Positions 12,355 to 26,284 of a stretch of DNA of 64,000 bases are shown one piece after another. Origin of the DNA: Chrysoperla carnea. Lineage: Eukaryota > Arthropoda > Insecta > Neuroptera > Chrysopidae. The stretch spans positions 85,988,368 through 86,052,367 of the forward strand of contig NC_058337.1 of assembly GCF_905475395.1 (NCBI RefSeq), read 5' to 3'. How positions within the stretch are numbered: the stretch's first letter is position 1; the number at the start of each line of letters is the position of its first letter. The notes beneath the pieces were generated by a model. It was not told where the DNA came from, made no database searches, and saw only the letters and a list, made by a program, of their open reading frames with translations. Both the position numbers and the translations under genes were made by a program.

Positions 12355-12990
12355 ACAGGGTTATAGCCTCGACCCGAGAGCTGGAATAATGAGTTTCACT
12401 CTCTTTTCTTTATTATATTATAAATATAATAAAATATTCGATATCGGGGTTTCAACGGAAGTGCACGTTTTGAGGGTCCCTGACTCCAAAGAAGTGGATT
12501 TTAAAAAATGTTGCGTCCGTCGGTCTGTCGGTATGTTGGTATGTCTGTAACCAAGCTGGAGCCTTCAATTTTCAATCGATTTTTCTCAAACTCGGTACAT
12601 AGGTTTAGTTTGGTCATAATTCCAGACGATTTTTTCATTTTTTTCCTAGGCTTTTTTTGAAGGGTACTTCCCTCTAGACCAAAACAGGATTTTTGGGGTT
12701 TTCTCAAAAACGGCTCCAACGATTAAACGTGACACCAAGCTAGACCTTTAGGTGTTCCTAGGATTGGTATAAGCCACATATCCAGGAAAATTCGAGAAGG
12801 CCCACACCCTTTTGAAAACCTTTGCAAATACAAGAAAATGAGATTTTCTAGGGAGAGGCTGGGGGGACAGCAGTGAAACTTCGTATCAAGGTTTATATCA
12901 ACAAGGTCCTAAGTTTGATATAACTCCCCTCTGGAACCCCCCCCCCTGGAGCCGTGGAGCTGGAGGGGATAAAATCGTCAAAAGTGGTCA
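12355..12990 (+). repeat. Interspersed repeat with (GTCGGTCT) phrase
   Basis: Runs from GGTTATAGCCTCGACCCGAG through GTCCGTCGGTCTGTCGGTAT and TTTTCTCAAACTCGGTACAT to a C-rich stretch (CCCCCCCC near 12,941). The wording resembles the generic 'question-mark' repeats of insect genomes related to the copies near 5,050 and 52,100. No conserved coding frame; frames on both strands here are low complexity. Confidence 0.4.
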
Positions 12991-15351
12991 AATCAACCCT
13001 ATCTAAAATTGATCAAATATTATTTAAAATGTCTTTTTAGGTAACTTTTGTAATTTGGTAATCTTTGCTTAACCTCACCCTTATCAAACTACATCCTTCT
13101 AAATAGTAAATCCAATAAATACCTAAGCCTGTTCCTCATTACTTGTTTTTAAATAATTCTTACAATTGGCTGCTATCAATAAAAATATTATAAGAATAAT
13201 ATATCAATTTTATAATATAATAAAGTCTAGTCCGATGTTTCGGACCGTTTATTCTTTTTGTTCTTGTTGATGTTTTTCAATGTAAAATAATATTTTTTTG
13301 TTTCCTGTAAGTGTCTATTTTAAAAGAGTCATAGTACTGTCTGTTTATATAACATTGGTAATGCATTAAATATGATGAAAAAGTGTTTTCGAAAACAAAA
13401 CTTTTCTGAAACAGATACTTGCTTGTTCCATGTATGCATGAACAGATTTTGAAACATATTATCTAAAGCTTATATTATTTTCGTTTTCTAGAAAAACAAA
13501 TATCTAAATAAAATGTATTTTATTCTGTATATAACTTGAAAAATCAAAAGTTTTTAAGAGTTTTGTATTTTACACAATATTTTTTAGTGAAAAACTTTCT
13601 AAATCGTATTACGAGAGATTATTTATTTATGCTTCTAAATACTTATATTAAAAGATTCGGCATACTTAATAACTGTATTCTGTGTAAAGAAAAAATTATT
13701 GGTTAATATGCAGCTAGCATACTCACAAATAGTAACCGCTAGTCGGTACTTTTTATATTAATGTTACAAAACAATATTTCATTGAGTATAGACAAAACAC
13801 GTTTATTATTAAGGATGTATGAGCATGACAACAATGTTTGATTTAAAGGCTCAAAATTTTTTATAAGCAGACTTTAAATCGAAGAATATGTGGTTAAAAT
13901 TTCGGCATAGGTATCCGTGCAAATTTTCTACGAAAAAGTCATTGAAAATCGATATAAAATACATTGGCTCTTTTGGAGGAATCTCAAAAAACGACATATT
14001 TTGAAAGTTTTTGATAATTTTCACTTGGAATGAATGAAAACAAATTTAAAAAGAACTTCTTAATAGAAAGTAAACATACAAGCAATGGCATAGAAAAGAA
14101 AAAAACCAAGTCTCCGTCCTTGTAAGGGTTGTAAGAGCAACGTAGATTTAGGGTTAAAATTATTTTTATCTTATTTTCAACTTTAATGATGAATTTTGTT
14201 ATAGCGTCATGAATGTAGAGGAAAAATAAGAATAAAATTTTTCGATATGTGCCTTGGTTTTCGAAATATCGAAAGCTGAATAATTTTTAAAAAAAATTTC
14301 AATTTTCGATATTTTGAAAATTACGACAGATATCCATAAATTTTATTTTTACTTTTTGTTCTTTTGTTCAAGTATCCGAAGTCGATTGCGTAAGATAAAA
14401 CCTGCAAGCAATTAAATAAGCAAAAGCAAGGGAAAAATTTTGCATCAAGTTAATCATGTGATGATCATTTCAAATTTTTAATCGAGAAATTGATTTTTAA
14501 GAAAATGAAAACTCGACTTACTTATAGTTTTACACTTCTTTTTTTTCTTAATAAAAATTAATTTAAATGTCATTAAGATTTGAAAGAGAAAATAGAAAAT
14601 CAAATATGATTTTTCAATGTTTTAAATTCTGTACTCTGATAATGATTCATCTCTGAATTACTTGCCGTTTTAGTAATCCCAATTGTCTTCGAATAATGAT
14701 TTGCTGTTGAAACTACTATTACGAAGTACCTTGTTTCTGCCGGACCCTGTGTAATATAAAAAATAGTTTATTCAGTATAGGTAGATACTTTTACTCTTAA
14801 ATAATAAACTTCTTAAATAATAAATTTCTCATTCCAAAGATCGAGTTCCCATTTGTGGGCATACACATTATGTTACACTCAAAGTCAATTGAACAAATGT
14901 CACATAAACTTTAATAGTCAATGTACCATGAAGATTGAAGACACACGTTTTAATATAATTGTTACGATCGAGTATGGATACAAATTCTTGACATTTTTAT
15001 TCGTTAAAAGGTTGGTTGAACTTATATGTATTGGTCAATATGTTTATTGGAGTTATAAATTTGAACATTGTTATAATATTTCTTATGCTCGTGTCGTTCA
15101 CATAAAACATCATATTTTTCTATACCTAGAGCTTGCAGATATTAAAAAGATATTAAAATGATAAAAAATGTGTATTGTTATGTAGGATTGTGTGATATTC
15201 TTGGTATTTTTTTATTAATATTCACTTTTGTTGTTGTAAATATTTTTTATTTGTTATCAATCAATGAACTTATTCATCCGTTTATTTAATGATTTCATTT
15301 ACTCATCACAAAGGAGTAAAATGCCTTTAAATAAAGCTATTTATCAATGTA

Positions 15352-16292
15352 GGGAAACATGGGGTAATGAGAGCCCGCGGGGAATGGGCGCGAGTCTAAA
15401 ATGGACTTCCCTAATGCCCGTAATTATGTAAATGAAGTTCGAGTGTCTTTGTTTATGTTTGATAGAGCTAGCGTAAAGAGCACAATGGCTTAGTTGAACT
15501 CATTCAGTTGTACGAGACGATTGTTTGTTTTTTTCTGCACTGTTAAAAAAAATACAAACATCCCAGGTCAGCATTAAAATACATACGTTTAATATTGTAT
15601 TTACGTTGTTTATATCTCTAAATCTATCTAATTTAAGGTATGACTATTGAAATTTTAATTACCCATTTTAATGAAACGGGTAATGAGAGCTGTATGGTTC
15701 TCACCATCGCAGAATTTTTTAGTCCTTGTACTTATAATAATTTAAAGTTTCGTGGGAAATTGGAAAAAATATGACAGTAATACTAGCCAGGAGTGCTCCA
15801 AGAATGTTCATCCCACTTCTTTTTATTTTCCCACGCCAACGCCAATCGCCTCAGTTTGAAAAGATGGACCACCGGGAGCTATCTACACCTGCTCCCATAA
15901 TGGATGGAAAAACGAGACCATTTTGTCACTAAATGCTCTTTTGTTATTTAATTCTTTGATATATAAGATTAGATTTATTTGAGACTGACTGAAATCAAAG
16001 ATGAGACTACTCTAAACTGATTAAAATTTAATGGCTCCCATTCGACTATATGGGACAATTATTGGCTCCTATTTCCCGAAAGTTCGGGTACTTAGAGCGA
16101 AAAACACAATCAACAATTTTTTTAATTTTCGCCAAATGTTACTTAGACTTGAGATTTTTGTATTATTTTTCTCCTAACCAGATAAGTGCAACCAGATTTG
16201 GCACGTTCATGCCAAATAAAAATTTAAATTATAGAAATTATGGCTTTTATTAACAATATTCCTTAGATGGTGCCAATTACCACACGCTCCCC
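15352..16292 (+). mobile_element. Degraded pogo-like DNA transposon with TA target sites
   Basis: The left end (GGGAAACATGGGGTAATGAG) and the complement of the right end (GGGGAGCGTGTGGTAATTGG) form imperfect terminal inverted repeats, each flanked by TA (15,350-15,351 and 16,293-16,294), the target-site duplication of the Tc1/mariner/pogo superfamily. Inside, 15,792-15,925 encodes a transposase relic. About 940 bases remain, far less than an autonomous copy. Confidence 0.6.
15792..15925 (+). pseudogene. pogo/Tigger-type DDE transposase fragment, frameshifted
   Basis: The plus strand reads SAPRMFIPLLFIFPRQR and, after a shift of frame, GPPGAIYTCSHNGWKNETIL. Order and spacing match the DDE_1 core of pogo-like transposases (FIPPMFVFPRKR ... 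PPGS-x-GW-x-E/N-E-x-F). The frameshift and missing flanks show it is dead. The match rests on reading the motif, not on a search. Confidence 0.6.
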
Positions 16293-19200
16293 TAATATCA
16301 TTATACCCGATTAAATAATGTTTTAAGCTTGTGACAATTGTGGAAATAACAATTGATTTAATATATACTCATCATAAGGAAAATTTTAAAAACATAATAT
16401 TTACCAAAATTTCAAACATATGAATCTCTGCGAAAACTCATCGAATCTGGAACCTTAATATTTTTTAGATCATTTGAAAACTTGTACGGTCAAGTACAAA
16501 AGACGCAAAAACCTACAACTTTGCATAGCTTTTGGGAATATGAACTGAAAAAAACCATGATGTCATTTTACATGCCGTCTTTTTTTACAAAATGGCGGAT
16601 GAAGAAAAAAACACCTAACATATGAGAAAATCCTGTTTTAAAAACGAAAAGTGGGAGAGTGCTACAAATTTTTACAAAAAAGTATGCAAGGGGTTAAAAG
16701 ATGGTAGTTTCAGTTTCCGAAAAATGTGAGACAAACTGATGATTATTTCAGAAGATACAGAATTTAAAATCCAGAAGAATTAATTTTACTTAGAAAGCGA
16801 ATATCCTGATCTAAAAAGCTTGTACGGGAACTTTATAGCTCATTTTCTAAAATAAACAAACTTTCTAGTGGCCAAAATAATTATTAAAATTTTTGTACGT
16901 TCTTAAACTTTATATACAATAGGAAAATATTTCTCATCCTTTCAAGTCTCAAAGGGCCAAACCGATTTTTTGTTTGAAAGGAAATTTGGTCGAAGGTGTT
17001 CTTCATATTTCAAGTAAATCTGCTCAGCCCTATGAAGATCATCACGTCTTTTCTAGTTTATGAAAGTTTATATCTCTTCTTTAACAACTAGAAAAGAGAT
17101 AGATGATCTAAAAAGTAAATAAATTTGATTTCTTTTTCTCTTTCAAATAGATCGTTTTCAGAAAAAGTAAACCTACGGAAAAATATCATTTTAATTATTT
17201 TTTCAACACCAAAAATCTGTGAACGGGCTCAATTCAATATATGTCAGCAATAAAACTATAAAATTACTTTTTATAGAAAATTATTACAAAATCGACTTCT
17301 TCCAAGTAATTTTTTCAAAGTTACTTAGAAGAAGCCGATATAATTTTTAATATCATCTTTAATAATCCTGAAACCAAAGTATTTGTTCTGGAATTATCTT
17401 TTCATAGGCAAGAATTAAATATTCAATATTAGAGAGAGCCGCAATACTTTAGTTATGATCCCGACAAGTTCCTTTATTTGCTTAAAAACTTGAAATTGAT
17501 AATATTGGCATTATTTCTTACTTTGTGGGCCCTGTTCTGCTTGCTTTTAAAATTCATGAATTATTGCTTTCCTATATTTTAATAGGAAGATTATCGAGTT
17601 TCCGACAGATCAATCACACTGAATAGTCACAGAACAGTATTAATTTCTTACTACATATAATCTAATATCAATTATATAATAGTCTGATGCGATTGAAAAC
17701 ATCTTAAAAATAAAATATTATTATATTATGTTATTATTATAATAAATAATAGTGATTAAATAGACGGACGGTCGCGGCGTCAACAATCATATTTAAACAT
17801 CAGTTTAACGACCTATAATAAGAAAGCGTTGGAAAAACCTTATTGAATTGTTCACAAAATAGAGTTCAGTACAAAAGTACTGAATGTATCAAGCTTTATT
17901 TTATGAGCTGAGTATGTCCAGTTGAGGATAAAATCTCAAAATCATTTTTGAATTAAATGCAAAAAGTTAGTAAAGAATCATGTAAAAGGCTCTCGCCATT
18001 CATTTCGATGGGATAGAGCAAAATTAAATTTTTTGGATTCTGATGACGTCTTAAAGTTAAAAAATTTGATTTTTGATAACACAGGCAAAATTGATCCGAT
18101 CTGATTGGAATTTTTTTTGAAACCCAATAATTTTAAGTCATTCTTTTCAGCCGCGATGTCAGTTTTTCGCTAGCTATCACTTATGTGCCTAATTTCAGGA
18201 CCAGAACTCCACATTCTTGAAACTTATTAGAGCTAGATTAATTTTGATAACAAATTTGAAAAGTATGACCCAAATTTTTTAGGATTACATACTTTGTTTA
18301 TTAAAATTTCCAAAATGGTACTTTTTGATACATTTTAATGAACAGGCAATATATTAATATATAGCTACAATTTTAATAAAGTTTTGTATTGTATGTATTA
18401 CTTTGTATTATTTACTTTTTTTATTATCCACAAAATTTCGAATTTGAAGGTTAATCATTTTGCAAAATACCCCAGTATAATTTTGGAGAGTAATGAGTTC
18501 TTTAAAAATGTTTTGCTCGGAAATGATGACAGAAATCAATACTTTAATTTGATACTCTATCATTTGAATAAATTAAAAAAGTTACCAATTAAATGTACAG
18601 ATTTTAACGCAAAATGACACGATTATAACGACTCTCCTCCATTTTGTCATTACTCTTATGTTAAATACTTTCAGTATTAGAATTTTCATCGAAATCGTTA
18701 GAGCCAATCCCGATATATATAAGGCGGAACCTAAATACTTTCCACCGGCGCTACGTACCCTCGTTACGGCCCTGAAGATATGATATAATTATGAAACATT
18801 TTAATAAGATTATTTCAATCTGAAAAGGTGTATGCAAAAATTACGGCCTCTCCAAGGGAAAACATGTTATAAATCTACGTTATTTTAATAATTAATTAAT
18901 TTTCTATTTTATATCTTAAAATGTAGACTGTAATAACACATTCTACTTCATATCTGTCTGTTTGAAATATAGACACTTTCGTGATACACCCTGTCTCGTT
19001 TATCGACTATAAACAACAAATCGAAAATCATTGTCACTTCATGAAGTCAATGTGTAGAAGGCAATATTAGGCTTGTATTTAATAAATATAAGAGATGTGT
19101 TTATGATACGCTCTATGGTACAACACCAATCATACCTGATGATTCTCTTATCTGTTATATGGAAATAAGTATACACAATCTTATGTATTATATCTCTAGC

Positions 19201-20186
19201 CTGTTTTCCAATCTCATCGCGAGATTTTCCTTACTCTTTTATCAATTTCCATGATTTACCCCTCATTTTAAAGTTTATCATGCTGGTTAATGGCGAAAAA
19301 TGGCGTTTAAAAATGTGCCACTTGGGAAAAAAGGCAAAAGAAATAATATTAAGATTTCATTTTGTTCAGTATGTGATGTGGAATAAAATTGCCTATAAAT
19401 AAATTACTGTTGATATTTATCACTTAAATATTATTTTTCTAGCCTGTTTTTAGATTCGAGTATCACACTGTGGAAGTCCCCACGATTCAAGCTAGTACAG
19501 TATTTATAAGGAAACTTACTCCTCTGTACTCTAATTATTTGCTTATGGCCAATCGTCAGGTCTGCATGTTTTCAAAATGACTAGATCATATAATTCCACC
19601 AAATAGACTCTTTAAATTGTAGTGGTGATTTCGATGCTGGTTTTTGTTAAACGCTCATTGGATAGCTACCCTAATCCCTACCCTTTAACAACCACTTCCA
19701 GTCAACGTCCCTGCAAAACAATAAATTCTAGTCCAACTATCTGAGAAAGCCAGTGTTCGTCACACCACACTTTTCGCTTATTTTTTACCTAGACGTTATA
19801 GATATTTATAGATTTCCATTTATTCACCCTGCGTGTACCTAATATAATTCGTATACTTCTCTTATATAGTTCTTGTTTACTTCACTCATACTCATTTTAT
19901 TGATAACAGCATCAAACTAAACAGTTGTTCATCGAAGTATGAATGTTACAAGAGCTAGTGCGCTAGTTATTTTAGTATATGTATATATACACACAGAAGA
20001 GAAACGAACCAATGTAGAAAATGAGATTGATTCTCGTTTCAAAACTTGTACCTTTTGTATGATCCGATGTCTAGACAAGCTGATCACATCAGTTATATGT
20101 TGTTATAATATTAAATTCATTTTGAATATACCACCATCACGTATTTACGGTTCCAAACTAGTCCATTTTCTAAAATTTGGTCTTCT

Positions 20187-20762
20187 TATAGTACAAGATC
20201 CGAATTACGGTCGACCTTCACCCATCTGTTTACCGAATGAAAGTTATTTTTTATGAAATGTAAAATATTTACAAATATCCCTGTTGTGGGTTGCCCTAAA
20301 AAATATGGTCCAGACAACTTTTAATAAAAATATCAAAACTTGGAAAGCTTGTAAATTTTATTTTTTGACTGATATTTTGTGGACAATCATATAGCACCGT
20401 ATTTGCAATAAAATTATCTTTATTTATATATGTGAGGCAATGAATCAACAGATGAACGTAATTACTATTCACAACTTGTATAAATGCGAAAATAGTGAAC
20501 GAAAAGAGGCAGACAGCATAGCTGCTGCATATTCTTTATGGCTTTTACTTTCGAGTAGATCAATATTCGTTAGATATGCAAGTCTAAAAAATTTCAAAAA
20601 ATTTTACTCTTGATATTTTCACTAAAAGTAGTCTTGACCACATTTTTCACACAGGCAACCCATTGCAGGGATATTTGTTAACATTTTATATTTCATAAAA
20701 AATAACTTTCATTCGGTAAACAGATGGGTGAAGGTCGATCCTAATTGGGATCTTAGACTATT
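20187..20762. repeat. Foldback element with long inverted arms
   Basis: Left arm 20,187-20,294 and right arm 20,652-20,762 are inverted copies sharing GTCGACCTTCACCCATCTGT (one change), TTTACCGAATGAAAGTTATT and the phrase around ATATCCCTG..GGGTTGCC. The interior of about 360 bases shows no gene. An open frame at 19,939-20,256 ends inside the left arm and is not supported. Confidence 0.7.
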
Positions 20763-21905
20763 ACCATATACTTGTTTAGCTATGAATGGCACAAGATCAA
20801 CATTGACATCCCACAAAAAATATTACACGAATACCTAGATACAGCGAATCTTTGACAAGAACAAAAACACCAGAAGGTTTTTAATTAAATGCATATATTC
20901 GACAAAAATTCTTGCCATGTCGCTTAAAAACTGATGGGTAAGTCTTAGGTATCAGACACGGCAATTTTACTTTCTATTCTACTTTAAAAATTTAACTCTC
21001 AATATTTTTGTTGATTGACAAGCACATTATAGGTTAGTTTTACTACAATGGTTGCTAATTTCAAAAGCATTTCGAAGACAAGAGAAAGTAGCCCCTGCTA
21101 AGTCGCATCTCTCTACAGTACTTTCGTATCGAATCATCATTTTCCAAATAGAATTTATTTTTTCTAAGGCGTTATAAAAATCGAATGATATGACCGTAAC
21201 TATAACGCAAGGATAACGCTAGGCTTTATTATCAAACATATCTAATGTATTCATCATGATATTATGTAAACAAAAACGACCATATTCACATTGATGCAGT
21301 TATATTATTTAAAATATCTATTAAATGAATAAATATTACGAGTAATTTTTTTATTCTATTAAAACTCTTTGATATGAATTCCGCCGGTATATTACTGCGT
21401 GATTTTAATATTATTTTTCGAAAAAATACCCTGACGTCGTTATATTGTTTGTTAGAAGATAATATTCTGCTTACGGAAGATTAAATCAAGATTTTCCTGA
21501 ATCTTCACTTTCAAGTAATTTTGAAGTGATTAAATGTATCGAATTTTGTAGCGTTTGCACTTTATAACTTTCTCTGGAAAGACAATGAAAAAAATTTTGT
21601 ATTAAAATTAATTTAACATCATCGTCACTATGTTTGTCGATCTATATCAATCTTTGCTAGCTGGCATTCAAATTTTCCCAGAAAGTAGCTATAATAATAT
21701 CTTTCCCTGGGCAGGATATTACTATTCACTTAAATAGGATACTCGAAATAGATAACTTTTCATATATATTGTTTTCAGTATTTGGAGACCATTTACCACT
21801 TCTAAGTCGGTTTTTATTCCTTTACTTTAACATATTGATGATTGATTATTTTATAGATATTTATTTCAATTCGAAAATATCAGTAATCCATAAAGACCGG
21901 GTCTA

Positions 21906-22055
21906 TAATTATCAAAGATGAGAACTCTAGATATTTGAAATAAAATTTCAAATTAGCCTTAATGCCTAAAGCAATTTTTTTGTATTATAAATACGTATTT
22001 TGACGACAATATATTCATTTTTCGTCGGTATGAATTAGCTAATCGTAATAGTTCT
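21906..22055 (+). repeat. Dispersed repeat family C, copy 1
   Basis: Shares AGAACTCTAGATATTTGAAA, TTTTTTGTATTATAAATACG, a GACGAC...GTCGTC-like palindromic middle and TGAATTAGCTAATCGTAATA with copies at 38,876-38,992 and, inverted, 61,690-61,836. Three copies in 40 kb indicate a medium-copy non-autonomous element. Confidence 0.65.
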
Positions 22056-23345
22056 CCTGAGAGATCTTTACTCGTTCGAAATAATCCCCAAATTAGCGAA
22101 GAATAACATTTCTAAAGAGAAAAAAATTGTAATTAAATCTTAACGCATCCATATTTACAAATTATCTGAGACGAGATATGTTGTTAGTTGATGAAATATT
22201 AAAGTGATATGTGAAACTGTCTTCTTATACCTGAAGAATATTGACTTTTTAGAACCTCTGTCTGTAGGCCAAGTCCCGAATAATGTAATAGAAAGTTCAG
22301 CGGGTTGAATGTGAAATGATAAAAACCAAGTTTTATTTCATTTTTCACTAAATCACTACTTTTCACCATGATGCTTCATCTCTACAGGAGAAAAAACATT
22401 TTCGTATTCAACGACCTCGAAAGCATAATACAAAACTGAAATTATAATTATTACCACGTGGTAACATTCTGCTTTTTCTAGACGATTACTTATTGTTTTG
22501 CAAACTACTCGAAAGTAAAAGAATCATTTTTTAAAATCAACTGCCATGGCGTTTTAATTTCAGCCATAATGTCGTAACAGAAACTGTTATAAGAATTAAG
22601 TTAGAGCTATAGGAGCCCTTGAGGAACTCCGTTTTTAAGTTATTATTTTATCAATTAGATGTATATCTTATGAAGGAAATAAATATAAAATTTCTTTAAT
22701 GTAATTTGTACCTAGGTACATACAGGTCAAAAAATAATAAATAAAATATTCTTACTCGTAAATTATTATCACTGTTGTCTTTACCAATTTTATAGTTAAG
22801 AAAACAGAAAATATTTACAACTTTTATTTCTGTTCTGAAAATAAATTGAATATTTTATACATAAAACAAGTTAATAAAGTTTTCAAACTAAAACTTCAGG
22901 TTCTCAACTTTTTTAAATTTGTCTTATCGTAGATCAAACCAAAATTAAACAAGTTGAAACGAGATTCTGATGTGTGTAAATTTACAATGTTGTTTCAAAG
23001 ATGGCAGGACTGTAAATGTTGAAACGAAACATACCTAGCAGACAAAGATATCTGCAATAAAATATATGAATAATGCTAGCCTTTTCTTTGTTTAATACTG
23101 TTTATGTATAATTTATATTTATATGGTTTACTTTGAATTCTAGTCAACGAATGACGCTGTTATGTCAAAATTATTTATTTTACAATTAAATAATTTAAAA
23201 AAAATAAAAACAAATAGCTATAACCAATTGAAAATTTTGCACATATGGAAATTATTGAACATTAAAACTCGAACGCCAGAAAGAAAGCAAAATTTAAAAT
23301 ATATTTTTGTTTAACCTCAATTTTTCTATTTAAACAATAAAAACA

Positions 23346-24739
23346 ATGGCTAGTATACATATTTTAGCAGATGGATATTCCAGAATTTTGGAAGGAAAAA
23401 TGGAAGCCAATTGTAGTTGTGTGCTCGTTAAAGGCGAAGATAATATCATTGTCGATACAATGACAGCTTGGGATGGGCACTATATTCTACAAGGTTTGAT
23501 TAATTTGACTTAAAGGCTTCTCGTTACACGGAGTACTTACGAAGTTCGTAATTTTTTATTATGCATTTTAGCCTTGAGAAAGTGTAATTTAACAACAGAT
23601 GACATCAATTGGGTTGTATGCACGCACGGGCATTCTGATCATACTGGGAATAATAATTTGTTCTTAAAGGCTAAACATATTGTTGGCTTCAGTTTGAATC
23701 AAAAAAATGTATTTCTCGAAACAGAACTTCTAAAAGGTTAGCCTGTTTTTACTTCACAACTATGATGCACACAAGTTCAACTTTTTGAAAATTAGGTGGG
23801 CATGGGAATTTCGTAAACAAAATGCTATTGAATTCCTTAACTATTTATGGCTTAACCTATTTTCTTTTGAAATTAATTTTATTTTAGGAAATGAATTTGT
23901 TATAAATAAACATGTTCGAGTTCTTCCAACACCTGGACATACATTAACTGATGTCTCAGTTTTAGTCACTACACCTGATAAAAATATAGTTGCAATTAGT
24001 GGTAAGTAAATTTTTATCGTATACCTACCTATCTTATTTCCATTTCAAATCAAAACGCATGACACATGAGAAAAAATTAATCACACACTGAATGACGGAC
24101 GGTTATTATACCCCAAAAAAATCCGAAATAAATTCATTACCATTGATAGCTGGGAGTTGCAACTCGCCAACTGGCGATAATTATTTCTACTAATTAAAAT
24201 CAGAAGTTCCGAATTCAATAGTTACAATTTTGACTACCAGGCGGCAATACTTGTACTTACTACTTTTAAAGGCCAATAAAAATATTCAAATTCAAATCAA
24301 AAAAGTCCCGCCAACTGGCGATACAAATTTGTACTATTAAACAGGAAGTAGATCACTTTTTCAATAGTTCCAATTTAGACCACCTGATTACTTACCATTT
24401 ATCAATAAATATTTAATTTATAAAAATATTTAATCAATTTTCACAGGTGATTTATTTGAAAAAGAAGAAGACATTAATGATCCTTCAATATGGCGGGAGA
24501 TTGCCGGAAGTGAAGCACCTGAATTACAAATAATAAATCGTAGTAAAATTGCTGAGATTGCGAGTTTTATTATACCAGGCCATGGACCATATTTTAAAGT
24601 TACTGATGAAATGCGTTCAAAATTAAAGGAACAATTAACACCACCCTGTGAACAATGTAGTACTTCACCTGATGTGAAATTACCTGAAAAATCTGCTGGA
24701 GAATATCCTCAAAAAGATATTGAAACAATTGCTGTTTAA
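23346..24739 (+). CDS. MBLAC1: MBLAC1-type metallo-beta-lactamase-fold hydrolase, four exons, complete
   Basis: Exons 23,346-23,493, 23,572-23,736, 23,888-24,001 and 24,447-24,739 join without a stop to 239 residues; all introns have GT/AG ends. The fold's metal ligands are all present: the HGHSDH motif (H68, H70, D72, H73), H122 in LPTPGHT, D144 in AISGD and H188 in IIPGHGP. The length is a little below human MBLAC1 (266). There is no signal peptide or membrane segment, so it should be cytosolic or nuclear. Vertebrate MBLAC1 is described as a nuclease for histone pre-mRNA and the worm counterpart is swip-10; this assignment follows from family resemblance, chiefly the short single-domain layout and motif wording. 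The start is the first ATG of the frame and gives the usual N-terminal strand. Intron 3 holds a duplicated repeat (24,163-24,382). A glyoxalase II-like paralogue is the alternative, but the MBLAC1 wording fits better. Confidence 0.93.
24163..24382. repeat. Direct repeat pair in MBLAC1 intron 3
   Basis: CGCCAACTGGCGATA occurs at 24,165 and again at 24,309, each followed by a matching stretch of about 75 bases (CAGAAGTTCC / CAGGAAGTAG, then TTCAATAGTT and a final GAC-ACC). The CGCC..GGCG core can pair with itself. Probably a tandem copy of a small repeat; no effect on the exons is seen. Confidence 0.6.
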
Positions 24740-24924
24740 AAATTTATTCTATAAATCTGTATATATATTGTCCTGATAATTTAAAGGGTAAAAACACACT
24801 ATGTAAACAAAATTATTTGAATACAAAATTCTATGGTTTATAAAAGAAATATCTAGATGCGTTCATTTTTTTTTCAAAGATATATTGGCATGCAAACAAA
24901 AAGTGTGGAATAGGGATTATTCAT

Positions 24925-25089
24925 GAAATTTAAATTTGGTTCAAATATTTTTCTTCCGTAACTTTAATGACTGGACATTTCAACTAAACCATTAATTAAT
25001 AAAAATACAAATTCAGTGAGGGCATTTAAAAATTTCTAAAACGGAAATTCAAATTTTTATACGGACGTGACATCATGGTACGGGCTTGT
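24925..25089 (+). repeat. Dispersed repeat family A, copy 2
   Basis: Direct copy of 1,338-1,533, beginning GAAATTTAAATTTGGTTCAA and ending GTACGGGCTTG, without the extra 34 bases of copy 1. It begins about 185 bases past the MBLAC1 stop codon. Confidence 0.7.
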
Positions 25090-26284
25090 AATGTAGATAG
25101 GTCGGTATATCCATTTTAACGTCCAACGCAAGTAAATACGTACTTTTGTTACATGCGCGTATTTTAAATGAATCTTTTCTGCTATCATCGATGTCGACAC
25201 TTGTGATGTACATAATAATAACCTCTACAGATTACATATAATTCACAAATGAAAAGTATAAAAACACAGTATTTAAGTTAAAATTTCGATTACAATCTCG
25301 TTTTGCTGAAACGGTTGGTTTAATATGAAAATATTAAATTTAAAAAATACCGAAACTACGTGCTTAATCAAATTTTAATTTTGCATCTTGACAACTGAGT
25401 TGGTCATAGAACCATATTGTTTTATATATTAAATTTTTAACAAAATAGTTCTCGAATATTTTTGAAATGAAAAATCTGTTCTGATTTATGTGAAAAATCT
25501 TCCAGTATATTTTTTATATTCATTAAATTTCAATTTTAAAAGTTAGAGCCATAGTAATTCTGTAAATTGATTTTTTTTTAAAAAGTTAATTTATTTGATA
25601 TTTGCATGTAAAAATTTCCATTCTTAGCTAGCTTTAACTATTTCCAGGTGGTGCGTGTTTTTTTTCTGATTTCTTCTTTTCCGGTCTTCTTTGAAACTGA
25701 AGAAAAAAATATCAGTTTGATTTAGTCAAAACCGTAATATAAATTAAACTTAACTAATTTTTTTAAAACTTGGCCACATAGAATAATAGCTCTGTATGTA
25801 AAGAAAGAAAGAAGTACTTAATAAGTTTCGAATAACCAATCGTTAAATGATAACACCCAATCAAATACATGTTTTTAAAGTCAAAGCAAAAATTGAAAGC
25901 ATTCGACTGCTTATTTTATTTAGGACTGACTAGTCGGGGTTCATACGTAATTATTTCTTTCTTTTCAATGCATATTTTATGCACGTAGGTGATTTTTTTA
26001 AAAGTAATAAACACATTCCATCCCTCCGTTAAAATCAGATAAATATCAAATATATTTGTCAAATGAGGAGGCTACAGTTGAGTTAGTTTTGGTTCATTAT
26101 GGTCAAAGAAACAAAGTGTCGAGGCTAATATTTATATTTATCATCACCCCAAAGTGAACTTAAAAGCATAAAAATGACCATTAAATAATCTAAATTTTGA
26201 TTAGCACGTTTTTCATAAGCTATGAACTATAAGCTAATTTCAAAATAGACATTATAACCTACACTAAGATTTCTAACTTTTTTT

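Larger units (their letters stand above)
1..23345. other. Gene-poor, repeat-rich intergenic region
   Basis: No exon chain with plausible coding content was found on either strand over these 23 kb. Open frames here are short, interrupted and low in complexity, as expected by chance in AT-rich DNA. What can be recognised is listed separately: a SINE-like unit, dispersed repeats, foldback elements, a LINE 3' end and two transposase relics. Promoters or distal exons of genes outside the window cannot be excluded. Confidence 0.6.

Noticed and set aside
14853-15161. 102-codon plus-strand frame
   Set aside because: Low-complexity residues, no signal or family features; likely chance.
19939-20256. 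105-codon plus-strand frame
   Set aside because: Its second half lies in the arm of the foldback element at 20,187-20,762.
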